Shown: positions 9,149 to 17,563 of the stretch, in pieces | Numbering within the stretch: position 1 is the stretch's first letter | Layout of the letters: each line of letters starts with the position of its first letter | Assembly: GCA_035294245.1 (NCBI GenBank) | Contig: DATGLG010000041.1 | Span: forward strand, 1 to 64,000 | Source of the DNA: DATGLG01 sp035294245 | Lineage (GTDB): Bacteria; Pseudomonadota; Alphaproteobacteria; JACZXZ01 | DNA length: 64,000 bases | Reading direction: 5' to 3' | Translations under genes and position numbers: made by a program | Notes under the pieces: generated by a model | Seen by the model: the letters and a program-made list of their open reading frames with translations, nothing else | What the model was told of the DNA's origin: nothing | Database searches by the model: none

Positions 9149-10816
9149 CTACTCCCCGGGCGTCGCGTGCGCGATGATGGCGGCCACATCGACGCCCGCG
9201 GGAAGCGTGCCAAAGGCGAGCCCGGCATCGCCACCGACCCGCGCCGCGCAGAAGGCATCGGCGAAGGCGGCTGGCCCATGGCGAAGGAGGAGAGAGGCCT
9301 GGAGGAGCAGCGCCGCCGCCTCGGTTAATCGGCGTGCCTGCGCTTCACCGGCGCCGCGATCCGCGAGCCTCGCCTTGAAGCCGTCGAAACAACGATCATA
9401 GCGCCGGTCGACGCCGCGCGCCTCGTCGAGCTCCGCGATCAAGGCGGCGATGGACTCCGGCTCCCGCGCGACGGCACGCAGCACGTCGAGGCAGATCACG
9501 TTGCCCGAGCCTTCCCAGATGCTGTTGACGGGGGCCTCGCGGTAGAGCCGCGGCATCATGCTCTCCTCGACATAGCCGTTGCCGCCGAGGCATTCGAGGG
9601 CTTCGCCGACGGCCATGGGGGCGCGCTTGCAGATCCAATATTTCGCGACGGCGGTCGCGATGCGGGCAAAGGCGCGCTGCCCCCGGTCTTGCGCGCCTTC
9701 GTCGAAGGCGCGCGCGAGGCGTAACGCGAGCGCCGTCGCTGCCGCGGACTCGAGCGCGAGATCGGCCAGCAGGTTGCGCATGAGCGGCTGGTCGATGAGC
9801 CGCTTCTGGAAGGCGCTGCGATGACCCGCATGATGGAGCGCCTGGACGAGCGCCTGGCGCATCAGGGCGGCCGAGCCGATGGCGCATTCGAGGCGCGTGC
9901 CCTGCACCATCTCGATGATGGTGGGAATGCCGCGTCCCTCCTCGCCGACGAGTCTCGCCCAGGTGTCCTCGTACTCGATCTCCGCCGAGGCGTTGGCGCG
10001 ATTGCCGAGCTTGTTCTTGAGCCGCTGCAGGCGGATGCGGTTGCGCGTCCCGTCGGGGAGCCAGCGCGGCACGAAGAAGCAGGAGAGCCCGCCTTCGGTA
10101 TAGGCGAGAGTGAGGAAGGCATCCGACATCGGCGCCGAGCAGAACCATTTATGGCCGTTGAGACGATATTCGGCGCCTGGCCCGCGCAGTCCCAGCGGCG
10201 TGGCGCGGGCGGTATTGGCGCGCACGTCCGAGCCGCCCTGCTTCTCGGTCATCGCCATGCCGAAGGTCGCCCCCGTCTTCTCGGAGGCGGGAATGAAGCG
10301 GGAATCGTAGCGATCGGAGAGGAAGCGGGGCTCCCACTCGGCGGCGAGCTCGGGCTGTCGGCGCAAGGCCGCGACACCGGCGAAGGTCATCGCCATCGGG
10401 CAGGAGACCCCGGCCTCCGCCTGGCCCCAAAGGAAGGCGAGGGCGGCTCGCGCCACATGGGCGCCAGGGCGCTTCTCAACCCAGGCGAGGCTCGGCACGC
10501 GATACTGCACGGCCAGCCCCATGAGGGCATGCCAGGCCGGGTGGAACTCGACCTCGTCGATGCGATGACCGAACCGGTCATAATTGCGCAGCTCGGGCGG
10601 AAAGCGGTTGGCCTGCTCCGCAAGCCGGATCGTCTCGGCACTGCCGACGACGGCCCCCAAGGCGGTCAGCCGGTCGCGGGCGAACTCCCCGCCTTCGCGC
10701 CGCACGGCGTCCTGGAGCGCCTGGTCCGTCGTGAAGAGGTTCCGGTTCTCGAAAGGCGGCGGCTGGTTCAGCACCTCATGCGTGCCATGGAGCGGCGGAA
10801 CGGTGCTGTCAGCCAT
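9149..10816 (-). CDS. AidB-like acyl-CoA dehydrogenase family protein
   Basis: A 555-residue member of the acyl-CoA dehydrogenase superfamily with AidB architecture: the N-terminal PPFENRNLFTTDQAL region, GMAMTEKQGGSDVRANTARA in the middle FAD domain, and a C-terminal extension with LGGNGYVEE and WEGSGNVICLDVLRA. In Escherichia coli, AidB is an FAD protein of the adaptive response to alkylating agents that also binds DNA; its in vivo substrate is unresolved. ATG 10816 opens the gene. Directly upstream on the minus strand is a perfect TATAAT inside a tandem TTATATACCGG repeat (10850-10871), a likely controlled promoter. Confidence 0.87.
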   Translation of the reverse strand: MADSTVPPLHGTHEVLNQPPPFENRNLFTTDQALQDAVRREGGEFARDRLTALGAVVGSAETIRLAEQANRFPPELRNYDRFGHRIDEVEFHPAWHALMGLAVQYRVPSLAWVEKRPGAHVARAALAFLWGQAEAGVSCPMAMTFAGVAALRRQPELAAEWEPRFLSDRYDSRFIPASEKTGATFGMAMTEKQGGSDVRANTARATPLGLRGPGAEYRLNGHKWFCSAPMSDAFLTLAYTEGGLSCFFVPRWLPDGTRNRIRLQRLKNKLGNRANASAEIEYEDTWARLVGEEGRGIPTIIEMVQGTRLECAIGSAALMRQALVQALHHAGHRSAFQKRLIDQPLMRNLLADLALESAAATALALRLARAFDEGAQDRGQRAFARIATAVAKYWICKRAPMAVGEALECLGGNGYVEESMMPRLYREAPVNSIWEGSGNVICLDVLRAVAREPESIAALIAELDEARGVDRRYDRCFDGFKARLADRGAGEAQARRLTEAAALLLQASLLLRHGPAAFADAFCAARVGGDAGLAFGTLPAGVDVAAIIAHATPGE

Positions 10817-10849
10817 GATTGTCCCCCTCGGCAGCCGGCCGAGCCCCGA

Positions 10850-10871
10850 TTATATACCGGTTATATACCGG
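10850..10871 (-). promoter_or_regulatory. Tandem 11-bp repeat overlapping a -10 box upstream of the aidB-like gene
   Basis: TTATATACCGG occurs twice head to tail (10850-10860 and 10861-10871). Read on the minus strand, toward the aidB-like gene, the repeat contains a perfect TATAAT. An inverted pair CCGGTT/AACCGG also overlaps it. This is seen directly; that a regulator binds here is inference. Confidence 0.5.
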
Positions 10872-10976
10872 AACCGGATGCGGGCAGCGGAGACGGCGCC
10901 GCGCGCGGACAAGCGAGGCCCCGGCCTTGCGGCCGGGGTCGAAGCCTGTCCGGGAATCACCCGCGACGGCGGATTC

Positions 10977-11474
10977 CTAAGCGGCCTTGAGGATATGCTC
11001 GAGGCGCTTGATCGCCTGCTTCTCGTCGAGCTTCTCGACGGCGGCGAGCTCGCGCGCCAGGCGATCGAGGGCCGCCTGATAGATCTGCCGCTCGCTATAG
11101 GACTGGTCGGGCTGATCGGAGCCGCGATGGAGGTCGCGGACCACCTCGGCGATGGAGACGGGATCGCCGGAATTGATCTTGGCCTCGTATTCCTGGGCGC
11201 GGCGGCTCCACATGGTCCGCTTTGCACGGCTGCGGCCCTTGAGCGTCTTGAGGGCCGAATCCATCACCTTGCGGGTCGACAGCTTGCGCAAGCCCGCCTG
11301 CCGGGCCTTGGTGATCGGCACGCGGAGGGTCATCTTCTCCTTGTCGAACTGGATGACGAAAAGCTGCAATGCCGCGCCGGCGATCTCCTGGGTCTCGACG
11401 CCCGAGATCCGCCCCACGCCGTGGGTCGGATAGACCACGAAGTCGCCGGCTTCAAACCCGATGTCGTTTGCCAT
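10977..11474 (-). CDS. carD: CarD-family transcriptional regulator
   Basis: A 165-residue protein with an N-terminal RNA-polymerase-interacting (CarD_CdnL_TRCF) domain, FEAGDFVVYPTHGVGRISGVE, followed by a helical, basic C-terminal domain (about 70-165) that would contact promoter DNA. CarD proteins bind the RNA polymerase beta subunit and stabilise open complexes, often at rRNA and housekeeping promoters. I start at ATG 11474 (MANDIGF), which has an AGAGGG box, rather than eight codons upstream. The carD - fdxA - S4 protein - helicase order is a familiar alphaproteobacterial arrangement. Confidence 0.93.
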   Translation of the reverse strand: MANDIGFEAGDFVVYPTHGVGRISGVETQEIAGAALQLFVIQFDKEKMTLRVPITKARQAGLRKLSTRKVMDSALKTLKGRSRAKRTMWSRRAQEYEAKINSGDPVSIAEVVRDLHRGSDQPDQSYSERQIYQAALDRLARELAAVEKLDEKQAIKRLEHILKAA

Positions 11475-11769
11475 CTTGCCCTCTGACCACTCGCCCAAAA
11501 CTTCCGCGGGCCCGGCCCGAAAAGAAGGCGAGTCCCCCCGCTGCGCGCATCACGCAGCTCGCTCCTTCCCACGTTATGCCGCTGTGGGCTTTGACGGACC
11601 CTACGGACAGAGGTTCACGGCATATACCGTGAGCCCGGATGACGATTTTGTATCACAAGATAGGACAGAATGATAGCCCCAAGCCCCTGCGGCAGCCCGC
11701 CGCAGGCCATGCAAAATCATCAGGGCTGCCCGTAGCCAGCCCGGGAATGCTCAAGCAAGATATTGATAT
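11475..11769. other. Intergenic region between fdxA and carD
   Basis: I see no convincing gene in these 295 bases. They hold the carD promoter area and, at 11686-11706, an inverted repeat with arms CCTGCGG/CCGCAGG and a 7-base loop. It could end the fdxA transcript, but no T-run follows it on the minus strand. Confidence 0.4.
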
Positions 11770-12105
11770 TCAGCGCTTTCCAGGATTTGCGCTGAATGCG
11801 GACTCGTATTTCCCCGGCTTGCCCTTCCATTCGTCGGCGTCGGGGGGCACCTCGCCCTTGCGCGTGATATTGGGCCAGGTCGCCGAATATTCCCGGTTGA
11901 TCTCGAGCCATTTGCCCACATCGCCCTCGGTATCGGGCTTGATCGCCTCGGCCGGGCACTCGGGCTCGCACACGCCGCAATCGATGCATTCGTCGGGATG
12001 GATGACGAGCATGTTCTCGCCTTCATAGAAGCAGTCGACCGGGCACACCTCGACGCAATCCATATACTTGCACTTGATGCAGTTTTCCGTAACGACGTAG
12101 GTCAT
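11770..12105 (-). CDS. fdxA: Ferredoxin FdxA (7Fe, 3Fe-4S/4Fe-4S type)
   Basis: A 111-residue ferredoxin beginning MTYVVTENCIKCKYMDC. Cysteines C9, C17 and C21 (followed by Pro) plus C50 and the C40-C43-C46 group reproduce the spacing of Azotobacter-type 7Fe ferredoxins; C12 and C25 are extra cysteines seen in the FdxA group. The roughly 45-residue C-terminal tail with W residues is also typical of FdxA. It is a low-potential cytoplasmic electron carrier; the partner is not indicated. ATG 12105 was chosen because the family starts MTYVVT and the upstream extension is low-complexity. Confidence 0.95.
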   Translation of the reverse strand: MTYVVTENCIKCKYMDCVEVCPVDCFYEGENMLVIHPDECIDCGVCEPECPAEAIKPDTEGDVGKWLEINREYSATWPNITRKGEVPPDADEWKGKPGKYESAFSANPGKR

Positions 12106-12252
12106 CGCCTTCTCCAGTTTCTCCTTCGGTATCGCAGCGCTGCGGGCGTGCGACGCGGTCGAGGCGGGATGTTCCCCTGCACGGTCAATGCTCTCGCCGG
12201 ACAGTTCATAAGCCTTGGGCCGAGACGGAGCAAGCGGCATCATGCGCTTTAT

Positions 12253-12699
12253 TCAGTCCTCTTCCGCAGGATCGGGGCGCAGCCGATCGATGGCGCGGCG
12301 CTCCTTCTTGGTCGGCCGTCCCTCGCCCGCCGCGCGCGGAGCGGCAGGCAGCGTCGCTACAGCTTCCGCCGGCGTTGCTGCGACCGGCGCCAGGTCCTCG
12401 TAAAGCCGACGCGCCTCCGCGGCCGGCCCGCGGCGCGCGCCGAGCGCGATCACCCTGACGACGCGGATATGCCAGCCTTGCGGGAAGGTGAGCACGTCGC
12501 CGGGCCTGACCGGTTGATGGGCCTTGTGCACGACCGCGCGGTTGAGGCGCAGCTTGCCCGCCGCGCAAAGCTTGGCGGCGAGGGAGCGGCTCTTGAAGAA
12601 GCGCGCATGCCACAGCCATTTGTCGAGCCGCAGGCTGGCGCCAGGGGCGCCCGATGCGGCACTATCCCCCTTGTCGGGGATCGCGTCGCTAGCGGACAA
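12253..12699 (-). CDS. S4-domain RNA-binding protein (Hsp15/HslR-like)
   Basis: A 148-residue protein with an S4 RNA-binding domain near its N-terminus: LRLDKWLWHARFFKSRSLAAKLCAAGKLRLN (about 23-53), followed by RPGDVLTF. This matches the Hsp15 family, which in E. coli rescues stalled 50S subunits carrying peptidyl-tRNA. The only plausible start is TTG at 12699, preceded by GGGAG with a 7-base spacer. It overlaps the end of the upstream helicase gene by 11 bases, which implies translational coupling. The C-terminal third is Ala/Arg-rich and poorly conserved. Confidence 0.88.
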   Translation of the reverse strand: MSASDAIPDKGDSAASGAPGASLRLDKWLWHARFFKSRSLAAKLCAAGKLRLNRAVVHKAHQPVRPGDVLTFPQGWHIRVVRVIALGARRGPAAEARRLYEDLAPVAATPAEAVATLPAAPRAAGEGRPTKKERRAIDRLRPDPAEED

Positions 12700-15208
12700 G
12701 CCGCAGCTCCCGCAAGGCCGCGAAGGGTGAATCCTCGGTACCAGCAGCTGCCTCGCCGCGCGCGCGGCGGCCCGCTTTACGGCGGCGTCTCGTCACGTAA
12801 CGCGGCTCGCCCTCACCCGGCTGCGGTCGATAGCCGAGGGCCGCCAATACGGGAGCGATCTCCTCGCGACGGCAGCCGATGAGGGAGAGCAGCCGTGGCG
12901 ACGGCACGAAAGGGCCGCTCCGCGCCAGATGGCGCACTTCGGGTGCGGCGCGGTCGATGCGATCCGCGCGCACCGCAAGGCGGCCAAAAACGCGATAGCC
13001 GATCGCAGCGTAATAGGCTTCCGGCACCGCAGGATCGAGCGCGAGTGAAAGGCGGCCGGGGGGCGGCGGGATAATGATGTCGCCCATGTCGTGGTGAACC
13101 GACCAGAGCAGCGTCTTGAGGGCGATGGGTGCGGGCTTGAGCAGCGCGGGCAGGTAGAGGGCGTCGACGCCGAAGCGGACGCCGCGGCGCTGGAGGACCG
13201 CGCGCCCGGGCCTGTCCAGGGCCGCGAGCTGGGCGCGGGCGGCGCTGCGCGGGAGCACGCCGAGGGCCTCCTTGAGCTGGAAGGCGAGGCCGCGCGCCGC
13301 GCCGTCGAGCCCCGGCTCGTCCATGGCGAAGAGGGGCGAGAGCGCCGTCCGGATATGCCGCGCCACGAATTCGGCGAGGCGGCGGCGCAGCGCCTCGCGC
13401 TCCTTGGGCTCGAGGAGGTCGCTCGGCAAAAGAAGGAGTCGCGGCGCCAGGGGATGATCGCCGGGGCCGAGCGCGGCGAGGGGGGATTCCTCCCACGCCA
13501 CCCGCCCATCGGGCCCGAGCGCGAAGGCCGCGTCGGGCTCCGCCACGCAGCGCGCGACCCGGGCCGGCACCTCCCGCCGCAGCGCCCGCATCGCGGCACT
13601 CATCAGCGCCTTGGCCTCTTCCGGCGAGGCGGTCTCGAGAGGCGCGAAGCGGAAGCCGTCGAGGCGGCCGACGCGCTCGCCTTCCACCAGCACCTCGCCG
13701 GCGCGGGTGACGGCCCCCAGGAGCTCGGCGCCGCCGCGCATGCGGCGGCGCAGCGTCGTCGTGCGGCGGTCGACGAAGCGCTGGGTCAGCCGCTCGTGGA
13801 GCGCGTCGGAGAGCTTGTCCTCGATGGCGCGGGTGCGCTCCTGCCAATGGGCGGCGTCGGCCAGCCAGTCGGCGCGATGGGAGATGAAGGTCCAGGTGCG
13901 GACGAAGGCGATGCGCTGGACGAGGGTGTCGATATCGCCGTCGCTGCGGTCAAGCGCGGCGAGCTGGGCCGCCACCCAATCCGTGGGTAGGCGCGCCTCG
14001 GGCCCGATGAGATGGAGGAAGATGCGTTTCAGGAGCCGTAAATGGGCGTCGCTCATGATCTTGCGGAAGTCCGGAATCTGGCAGACTTCCCAGAGGAGGC
14101 GCAGCGCCGCCGGCCCCTTGGCGAGGGGGGCGACGTTGGCATCCCCCCCGAGCGCTGCCAGGGCCGCCACATCCTCGGCCTCGCGCGCCCGGCGAAGGAG
14201 GGGCGAGGGAGGGGGAGCCTCGAGGCTCTGCTGGAGGGCCGTGAGCGAGCGGAAATCGAGGGTGCTGTTGCGCCACTGGAGGAATTTGAGGGGATCGAAG
14301 TGGTGCTCCTCGATGGCCTCGACCAGGGCCGGCTCAAGCGGGCCGAGCTCGCCTGTGACGCCGAAGCTGCCGTCGGCCATGTAGCGCCCGGCGCGCCCGG
14401 CGATCTGGGCCAGCTCCGCCGGGTGGAGGCGGCGCGGCGCCCAGCCGTCGAACTTGATCAGGCTCGAGAAGGCGACATGGCCGACATCCATGTTGAGCCC
14501 CATGCCGATGGCGTCGGTGGCGACGAGATAATCGACCTCGCCCGCCTGGTACATGGCGACCTGGGCGTTGCGCGTGCGCGGGCTGAGCGCGCCGAGGACA
14601 ACGGCGGCTCCGCCCCGCTGGCGCCGCATCTGCTCGGCGAGGGCGTAGACATCCTGGACCGAGAAGGCGACGACCGCGCTGCGCGGCGGCAGCCGCGTGA
14701 GCTTCTTCGGCCCGGTATAGGTGAGCTTGGAGAAGCGCGGCCGGCTCACGAACTCGACCGCGGAGAGGAGCTGGCGCAGCACCGGGCGGATGGTATCGGC
14801 GCCGAGGAGCATGGTCTCGGCGAGGCCGCGCGCATGGAGCAGGCGGTCCGTGAAGACATGGCCGCGCTCCGCGTCGGCGGCGAGCTGGATCTCGTCGACG
14901 GCGAGGAACTCGACGGGGCGGTCGAGGGGCATCGCCTCGACCGTGCACACCCAATAGGCGGGATGGGAGGGGACGATCTTCTCCTCGCCCGTGACGAGGG
15001 CCACGGCTCCCGCTCCTTTGAGACGGGCGATGCGGTCGTAATTCTCGCGCGCGAGCAGGCGGAGGGGAAAGCCGATCATGCCGCTCCGGTGGCCCAGCAT
15101 GCGCTCGATGGCGAGATGGGTCTTGCCCGTGTTGGTGGGCCCGAGCACGGCAACGGGCGGCCGATCCTTGCCGGTCATGCTGACGAGATGGGTCCGATCC
15201 GCGGCCAT
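12689..15208 (-). CDS. SUV3-like ATP-dependent RNA helicase
   Basis: An 839-residue superfamily 2 helicase. Walker A is GPTNTGKT (23-30) and motif II is VDEIQ, a DExQ variant shared with mitochondrial SUV3. Later motifs include QIAGRAGR (motif VI), and the long C-terminal part ends in a basic RRRRKAGRRARG segment. In alphaproteobacteria this helicase is almost always beside the S4 protein and fdxA, as here, suggesting a joint role in RNA or ribosome metabolism; SUV3 itself works in RNA degradation. ATG 15208 follows a GAAGGGG box; Met11 (15178) is an alternative start. Confidence 0.88.
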   Translation of the reverse strand: MAADRTHLVSMTGKDRPPVAVLGPTNTGKTHLAIERMLGHRSGMIGFPLRLLARENYDRIARLKGAGAVALVTGEEKIVPSHPAYWVCTVEAMPLDRPVEFLAVDEIQLAADAERGHVFTDRLLHARGLAETMLLGADTIRPVLRQLLSAVEFVSRPRFSKLTYTGPKKLTRLPPRSAVVAFSVQDVYALAEQMRRQRGGAAVVLGALSPRTRNAQVAMYQAGEVDYLVATDAIGMGLNMDVGHVAFSSLIKFDGWAPRRLHPAELAQIAGRAGRYMADGSFGVTGELGPLEPALVEAIEEHHFDPLKFLQWRNSTLDFRSLTALQQSLEAPPPSPLLRRAREAEDVAALAALGGDANVAPLAKGPAALRLLWEVCQIPDFRKIMSDAHLRLLKRIFLHLIGPEARLPTDWVAAQLAALDRSDGDIDTLVQRIAFVRTWTFISHRADWLADAAHWQERTRAIEDKLSDALHERLTQRFVDRRTTTLRRRMRGGAELLGAVTRAGEVLVEGERVGRLDGFRFAPLETASPEEAKALMSAAMRALRREVPARVARCVAEPDAAFALGPDGRVAWEESPLAALGPGDHPLAPRLLLLPSDLLEPKEREALRRRLAEFVARHIRTALSPLFAMDEPGLDGAARGLAFQLKEALGVLPRSAARAQLAALDRPGRAVLQRRGVRFGVDALYLPALLKPAPIALKTLLWSVHHDMGDIIIPPPPGRLSLALDPAVPEAYYAAIGYRVFGRLAVRADRIDRAAPEVRHLARSGPFVPSPRLLSLIGCRREEIAPVLAALGYRPQPGEGEPRYVTRRRRKAGRRARGEAAAGTEDSPFAALRELRLVR

Positions 15209-15225
15209 GCAATGCCCCTTCCCGC

Positions 15226-15975
15226 TCAGCCGCCTATGAGGGGCACGAAGGCGACGGGGAGGACAATGCGGCTCACGGTCTCAGCACCCCCTTCGGGCAA
15301 GGGCCGGCGCTCGGCCACGATCAGGTCCTGCTCGCCGCGCGCGCCCACGGGGATTACCAGCTTGCGGCCGGGCTTGAGCTGCTCCAAGAGGCGCTCGGGA
15401 ATGCGCGGACCCGCCGCGGTCACGATGATGCCGTCGAAGGGGGCGGCCTCGGGCCAGCCCTCGTTGCCGTTGCCGGCGCGCACGGCGACATTGGCGTAGC
15501 CGAGCTCGGCGAGCCGCGCCGCCGCCGCCTCGGCGAGCTCGGGCACGTATTCGATGCTGTAAACCTGCTTGACCAGGGTGGCGAGGACTGCCGCCTGATA
15601 GCCGCAGCCGGTGCCGATCTCGAGCACGGTATCGGTGGGCTGGGTCTCGAGGAGGTCCGTCATCACCGCGACGATATAGGGCTGGGAGATGGTCTGGCCG
15701 TGGCCGATCGGGAGAGGCACGTTCTCATAGGCGCGGTGCGCCACCTCCGGCGGCACGAAGCGGTGGCGCGGCACCTTGCCAAGGGCGGCGATGACGCGCG
15801 CGTCGAGCCGCTCCTTGCCGAGATAGGAGCGCGTTGCGCGCACCTCGGATTCGACATCGGCGACGAGCCGGGCGCGAAGCTCCTCGATGATGGGGGCGGA
15901 CGGCGGCTCGCGGCGCGAAGGGTCGTCGGACACGGATCCAGCATAGCAGCCCTCGGCGCCATGTTCATCCGTCAT
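15226..15975 (-). CDS. pcm: Protein-L-isoaspartate O-methyltransferase
   Basis: A 249-residue SAM-dependent methyltransferase. The visible motifs are the PRHRFVPPE substrate region, the ENVPLPIGHGQTISQPYIVA block specific to PCMT enzymes, and motif I VLEIGTGCGYQAAVLA, which binds SAM. The enzyme methylates isoaspartyl residues in aged cytoplasmic proteins so that they can return to aspartate. It is about 30 residues longer at the N-terminus than typical bacterial Pcm, so a later start is possible. It lies 17 bases upstream of the helicase start on the same strand, probably in the same transcript. Confidence 0.93.
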   Translation of the reverse strand: MTDEHGAEGCYAGSVSDDPSRREPPSAPIIEELRARLVADVESEVRATRSYLGKERLDARVIAALGKVPRHRFVPPEVAHRAYENVPLPIGHGQTISQPYIVAVMTDLLETQPTDTVLEIGTGCGYQAAVLATLVKQVYSIEYVPELAEAAAARLAELGYANVAVRAGNGNEGWPEAAPFDGIIVTAAGPRIPERLLEQLKPGRKLVIPVGARGEQDLIVAERRPLPEGGAETVSRIVLPVAFVPLIGG

Positions 15976-16027
15976 GGCGCGATGAGCGGGTCACGGGTGC
16001 AGCCTCGGGCCGCCGGCCGGCCCGCGC

Positions 16028-16372
16028 TCAGAGCGCGAGGATGGTCTCGTCGAAGGGCAGGCGGCCCTGTCGGTCCTCGATCTCGATCACCCAGAGATCG
16101 GGGTCGTAATTGCGGTTGCGCGCGATATAGGCGTCCGCATCGGCCTCTGCGACGGGCTCGGGGCCGGTGCCGCGCAGCCAGGCGCGGCCGCCGCGGGCGT
16201 CGCGGGTCTCGGCCAGCACCACGCAGCCTTGCTCGAAGCGGTTGAGCTTAACGAGAACGCTGCCGCGCAGGGGGTCGCCCTTGCGCACAACCATCACGGC
16301 GATGCCGTCGACACCGGCGCGGCGGATGCAGGCCTGCACCCAAAGCTCGGTCGCCAATCGCGCTTCGTCCAT
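16028..16372 (-). CDS. DUF1491 family protein
   Basis: A 114-residue protein starting MDEARLATELWVQACIRRAG. ATG 16372 has an AGGAGG box, so I prefer it to the TTG eight codons upstream. The sequence (IRRAGVDGIAVMVVRKGD, then DPDLWVIEIEDR) matches my memory of the DUF1491 family, small alphaproteobacterial proteins of unknown function. There is no signal peptide or membrane segment, so it is probably cytoplasmic. It lies 53 bases upstream of pcm on the same strand. I do not assign a function. Confidence 0.72.
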   Translation of the reverse strand: MDEARLATELWVQACIRRAGVDGIAVMVVRKGDPLRGSVLVKLNRFEQGCVVLAETRDARGGRAWLRGTGPEPVAEADADAYIARNRNYDPDLWVIEIEDRQGRLPFDETILAL

Positions 16373-16453
16373 GCTGGCCTCCTGCGCAGGGAGCAAGGCT
16401 CACCGCGTCAGGTTAGAGCGGTCATCGGCAGGGAACAACCCAATGGACCGCGC

Positions 16454-16921
16454 TCACGCCAGCGGGCGGCGGAAATGGAAGGCGGTGATGGCGAGGCGCT
16501 GGCGGAAATAGAAGCGGTGCGCGGCAGCGTTGTCGACGCCGGAATCGAGCACGAGCTGGCGACATCCGCGCTTTTGCGCCTCCGCCGCAAGCGCTTCCAG
16601 CAGCCGATCGCCATGGCCGCGGGAGCGCTCGGCTGCCGCGGTCACCAGGTCGTCAACATACATGTGCCGGCCGTGAATGAAATTCTCGTGGATGCGATAG
16701 CCGGCGCAGGCGAGGCAGCGCTCCGCGCGCCAGAGCGCGAGAAGGCGATAGCCCTCACTCCTCTGCCGCTCCACTTGCGCGACGAACTCGGCCTCGCCGG
16801 GCAGGTGGGGACGCAGCTCGTGCATCACCGGAAAGCAGGCGGCGATCGCGGCCGGAGTCTCCGCATGGGCGAGGCGAAGCGCGGGATCGGCCGCCGCCCG
16901 CGCACGGGCCGGCGCCGTCAC
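16454..16921 (-). CDS. GNAT-family N-acetyltransferase
   Basis: A 155-residue protein with the GNAT fold: the central VDDLVTAAAERSRGHGDRLLEAL segment is the acetyl-CoA pyrophosphate loop (R/Q-x-x-G-x-G/A pattern), followed by LVLDSGVDNAAAHRFYFRQ. The start is GTG at 16921, which overlaps the TGA of the upstream AhpD-like gene (GTGA, 4 bases), so the two are translationally coupled. A longer frame reaching 17413 runs through the AhpD-like gene in another frame and is not used. The acceptor substrate is unknown. Confidence 0.82.
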   Translation of the reverse strand: MTAPARARAAADPALRLAHAETPAAIAACFPVMHELRPHLPGEAEFVAQVERQRSEGYRLLALWRAERCLACAGYRIHENFIHGRHMYVDDLVTAAAERSRGHGDRLLEALAAEAQKRGCRQLVLDSGVDNAAAHRFYFRQRLAITAFHFRRPLA

Positions 16922-17370
16922 GTCGCGACCTCCGCCGCCGGCCCGCGGCGAAAGCTGATGGCCATGCGGTTGAGCGCGTTCATGAGCGAGATCGCCAGGG
17001 TGAGATCGACGATCTCCTTCTCGGAGAAATGGGCCTTGAGCGCCTCGTAGTCGGCGTCGGGGGCGTGGGTCTCGGCAATGCGCGTGACCGCCTCGGCCCA
17101 GGCGAAGGCCGCGCGCTCCCGCGGCGTGAAGAACGGCGTCTCGCGCCAGGTGACGACGGTCGCGACCCGGCGCGGCGTGTCGCCGGCGGCGAGCGCATCG
17201 CGCGTGTGCAGGTCGACGCAATAGGCGCAGCCATTGATCTGGGACACGCGCAGGAAGACGAGATGGATGAGCGCCGGCTCGAGCCCGCACGCCGGCAGAT
17301 ACTTGTAGAGGGCCGTCATCGCCTTCACGCCCTCGGGGGCGATGGTCCAGTATTTGAGGCGCGGCTGCAT
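16918..17370 (-). CDS. Carboxymuconolactone decarboxylase-family (AhpD-like) protein
   Basis: A 150-residue all-helical protein with the AhpD-type active site C48-x-x-C51-x-x-x-H55 in SQINGCAYCVDLHTRDA. This motif marks alkylhydroperoxidase D-like enzymes, which use the cysteine pair for peroxide or thiol redox chemistry, as opposed to true carboxymuconolactone decarboxylases. ATG 17370 has an AAAGGA box. It is a paralogue of the gene at 17564-18022: the CxxC and His fall at identical residue numbers. It is coupled to a GNAT gene downstream. Confidence 0.88.
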   Translation of the reverse strand: MQPRLKYWTIAPEGVKAMTALYKYLPACGLEPALIHLVFLRVSQINGCAYCVDLHTRDALAAGDTPRRVATVVTWRETPFFTPRERAAFAWAEAVTRIAETHAPDADYEALKAHFSEKEIVDLTLAISLMNALNRMAISFRRGPAAEVAT

Positions 17371-17393
17371 CGCAGGGTCCTTTCGCTTTTTGT

Positions 17394-17514
17394 GTCACTG
17401 CGACCCCGAGCATCGCGAGGGGGAAGCAATCCAGAGTTTTTCTGGACCGCCACGACCGCGGAGCCTGTCCTCGGGCCGGCCTTCGGCCGGACCCGTGGGC
17501 GGTCTCGCAGTGAC
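17394..17514. repeat. Palindromic intergenic element with perfect 10-bp terminal inverted repeats
   Basis: GTCACTGCGA at 17394-17403 is matched by TCGCAGTGAC at 17505-17514. Inside are AAGCAATCCAG (about 17431-17441) and a GGCCGG-type palindrome (about 17474-17490). The form and the AAGCAATCCAG word recall the widespread non-coding palindromic repeats that carry 'CATTGCGAGG...GAAGCAATCCAG'. It contains no reading frame and lies between the two AhpD-like paralogues. Confidence 0.55.
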
Positions 17515-17563
17515 GATTCTACTTCTTATCGCACGCCAGCGCTGCCTGGCACGAGCGCGGCGC

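Noticed and set aside
11686..11706. Hairpin after fdxA as intrinsic terminator
   Set aside because: Good arms but no T-run on the transcribed strand, so not listed as a terminator.
16454..17413. Long frame that would extend the GNAT protein to 319 residues
   Set aside because: Its first half reads the AhpD-like gene in another frame; the GTGA overlap at 16918-16921 gives a proper start.
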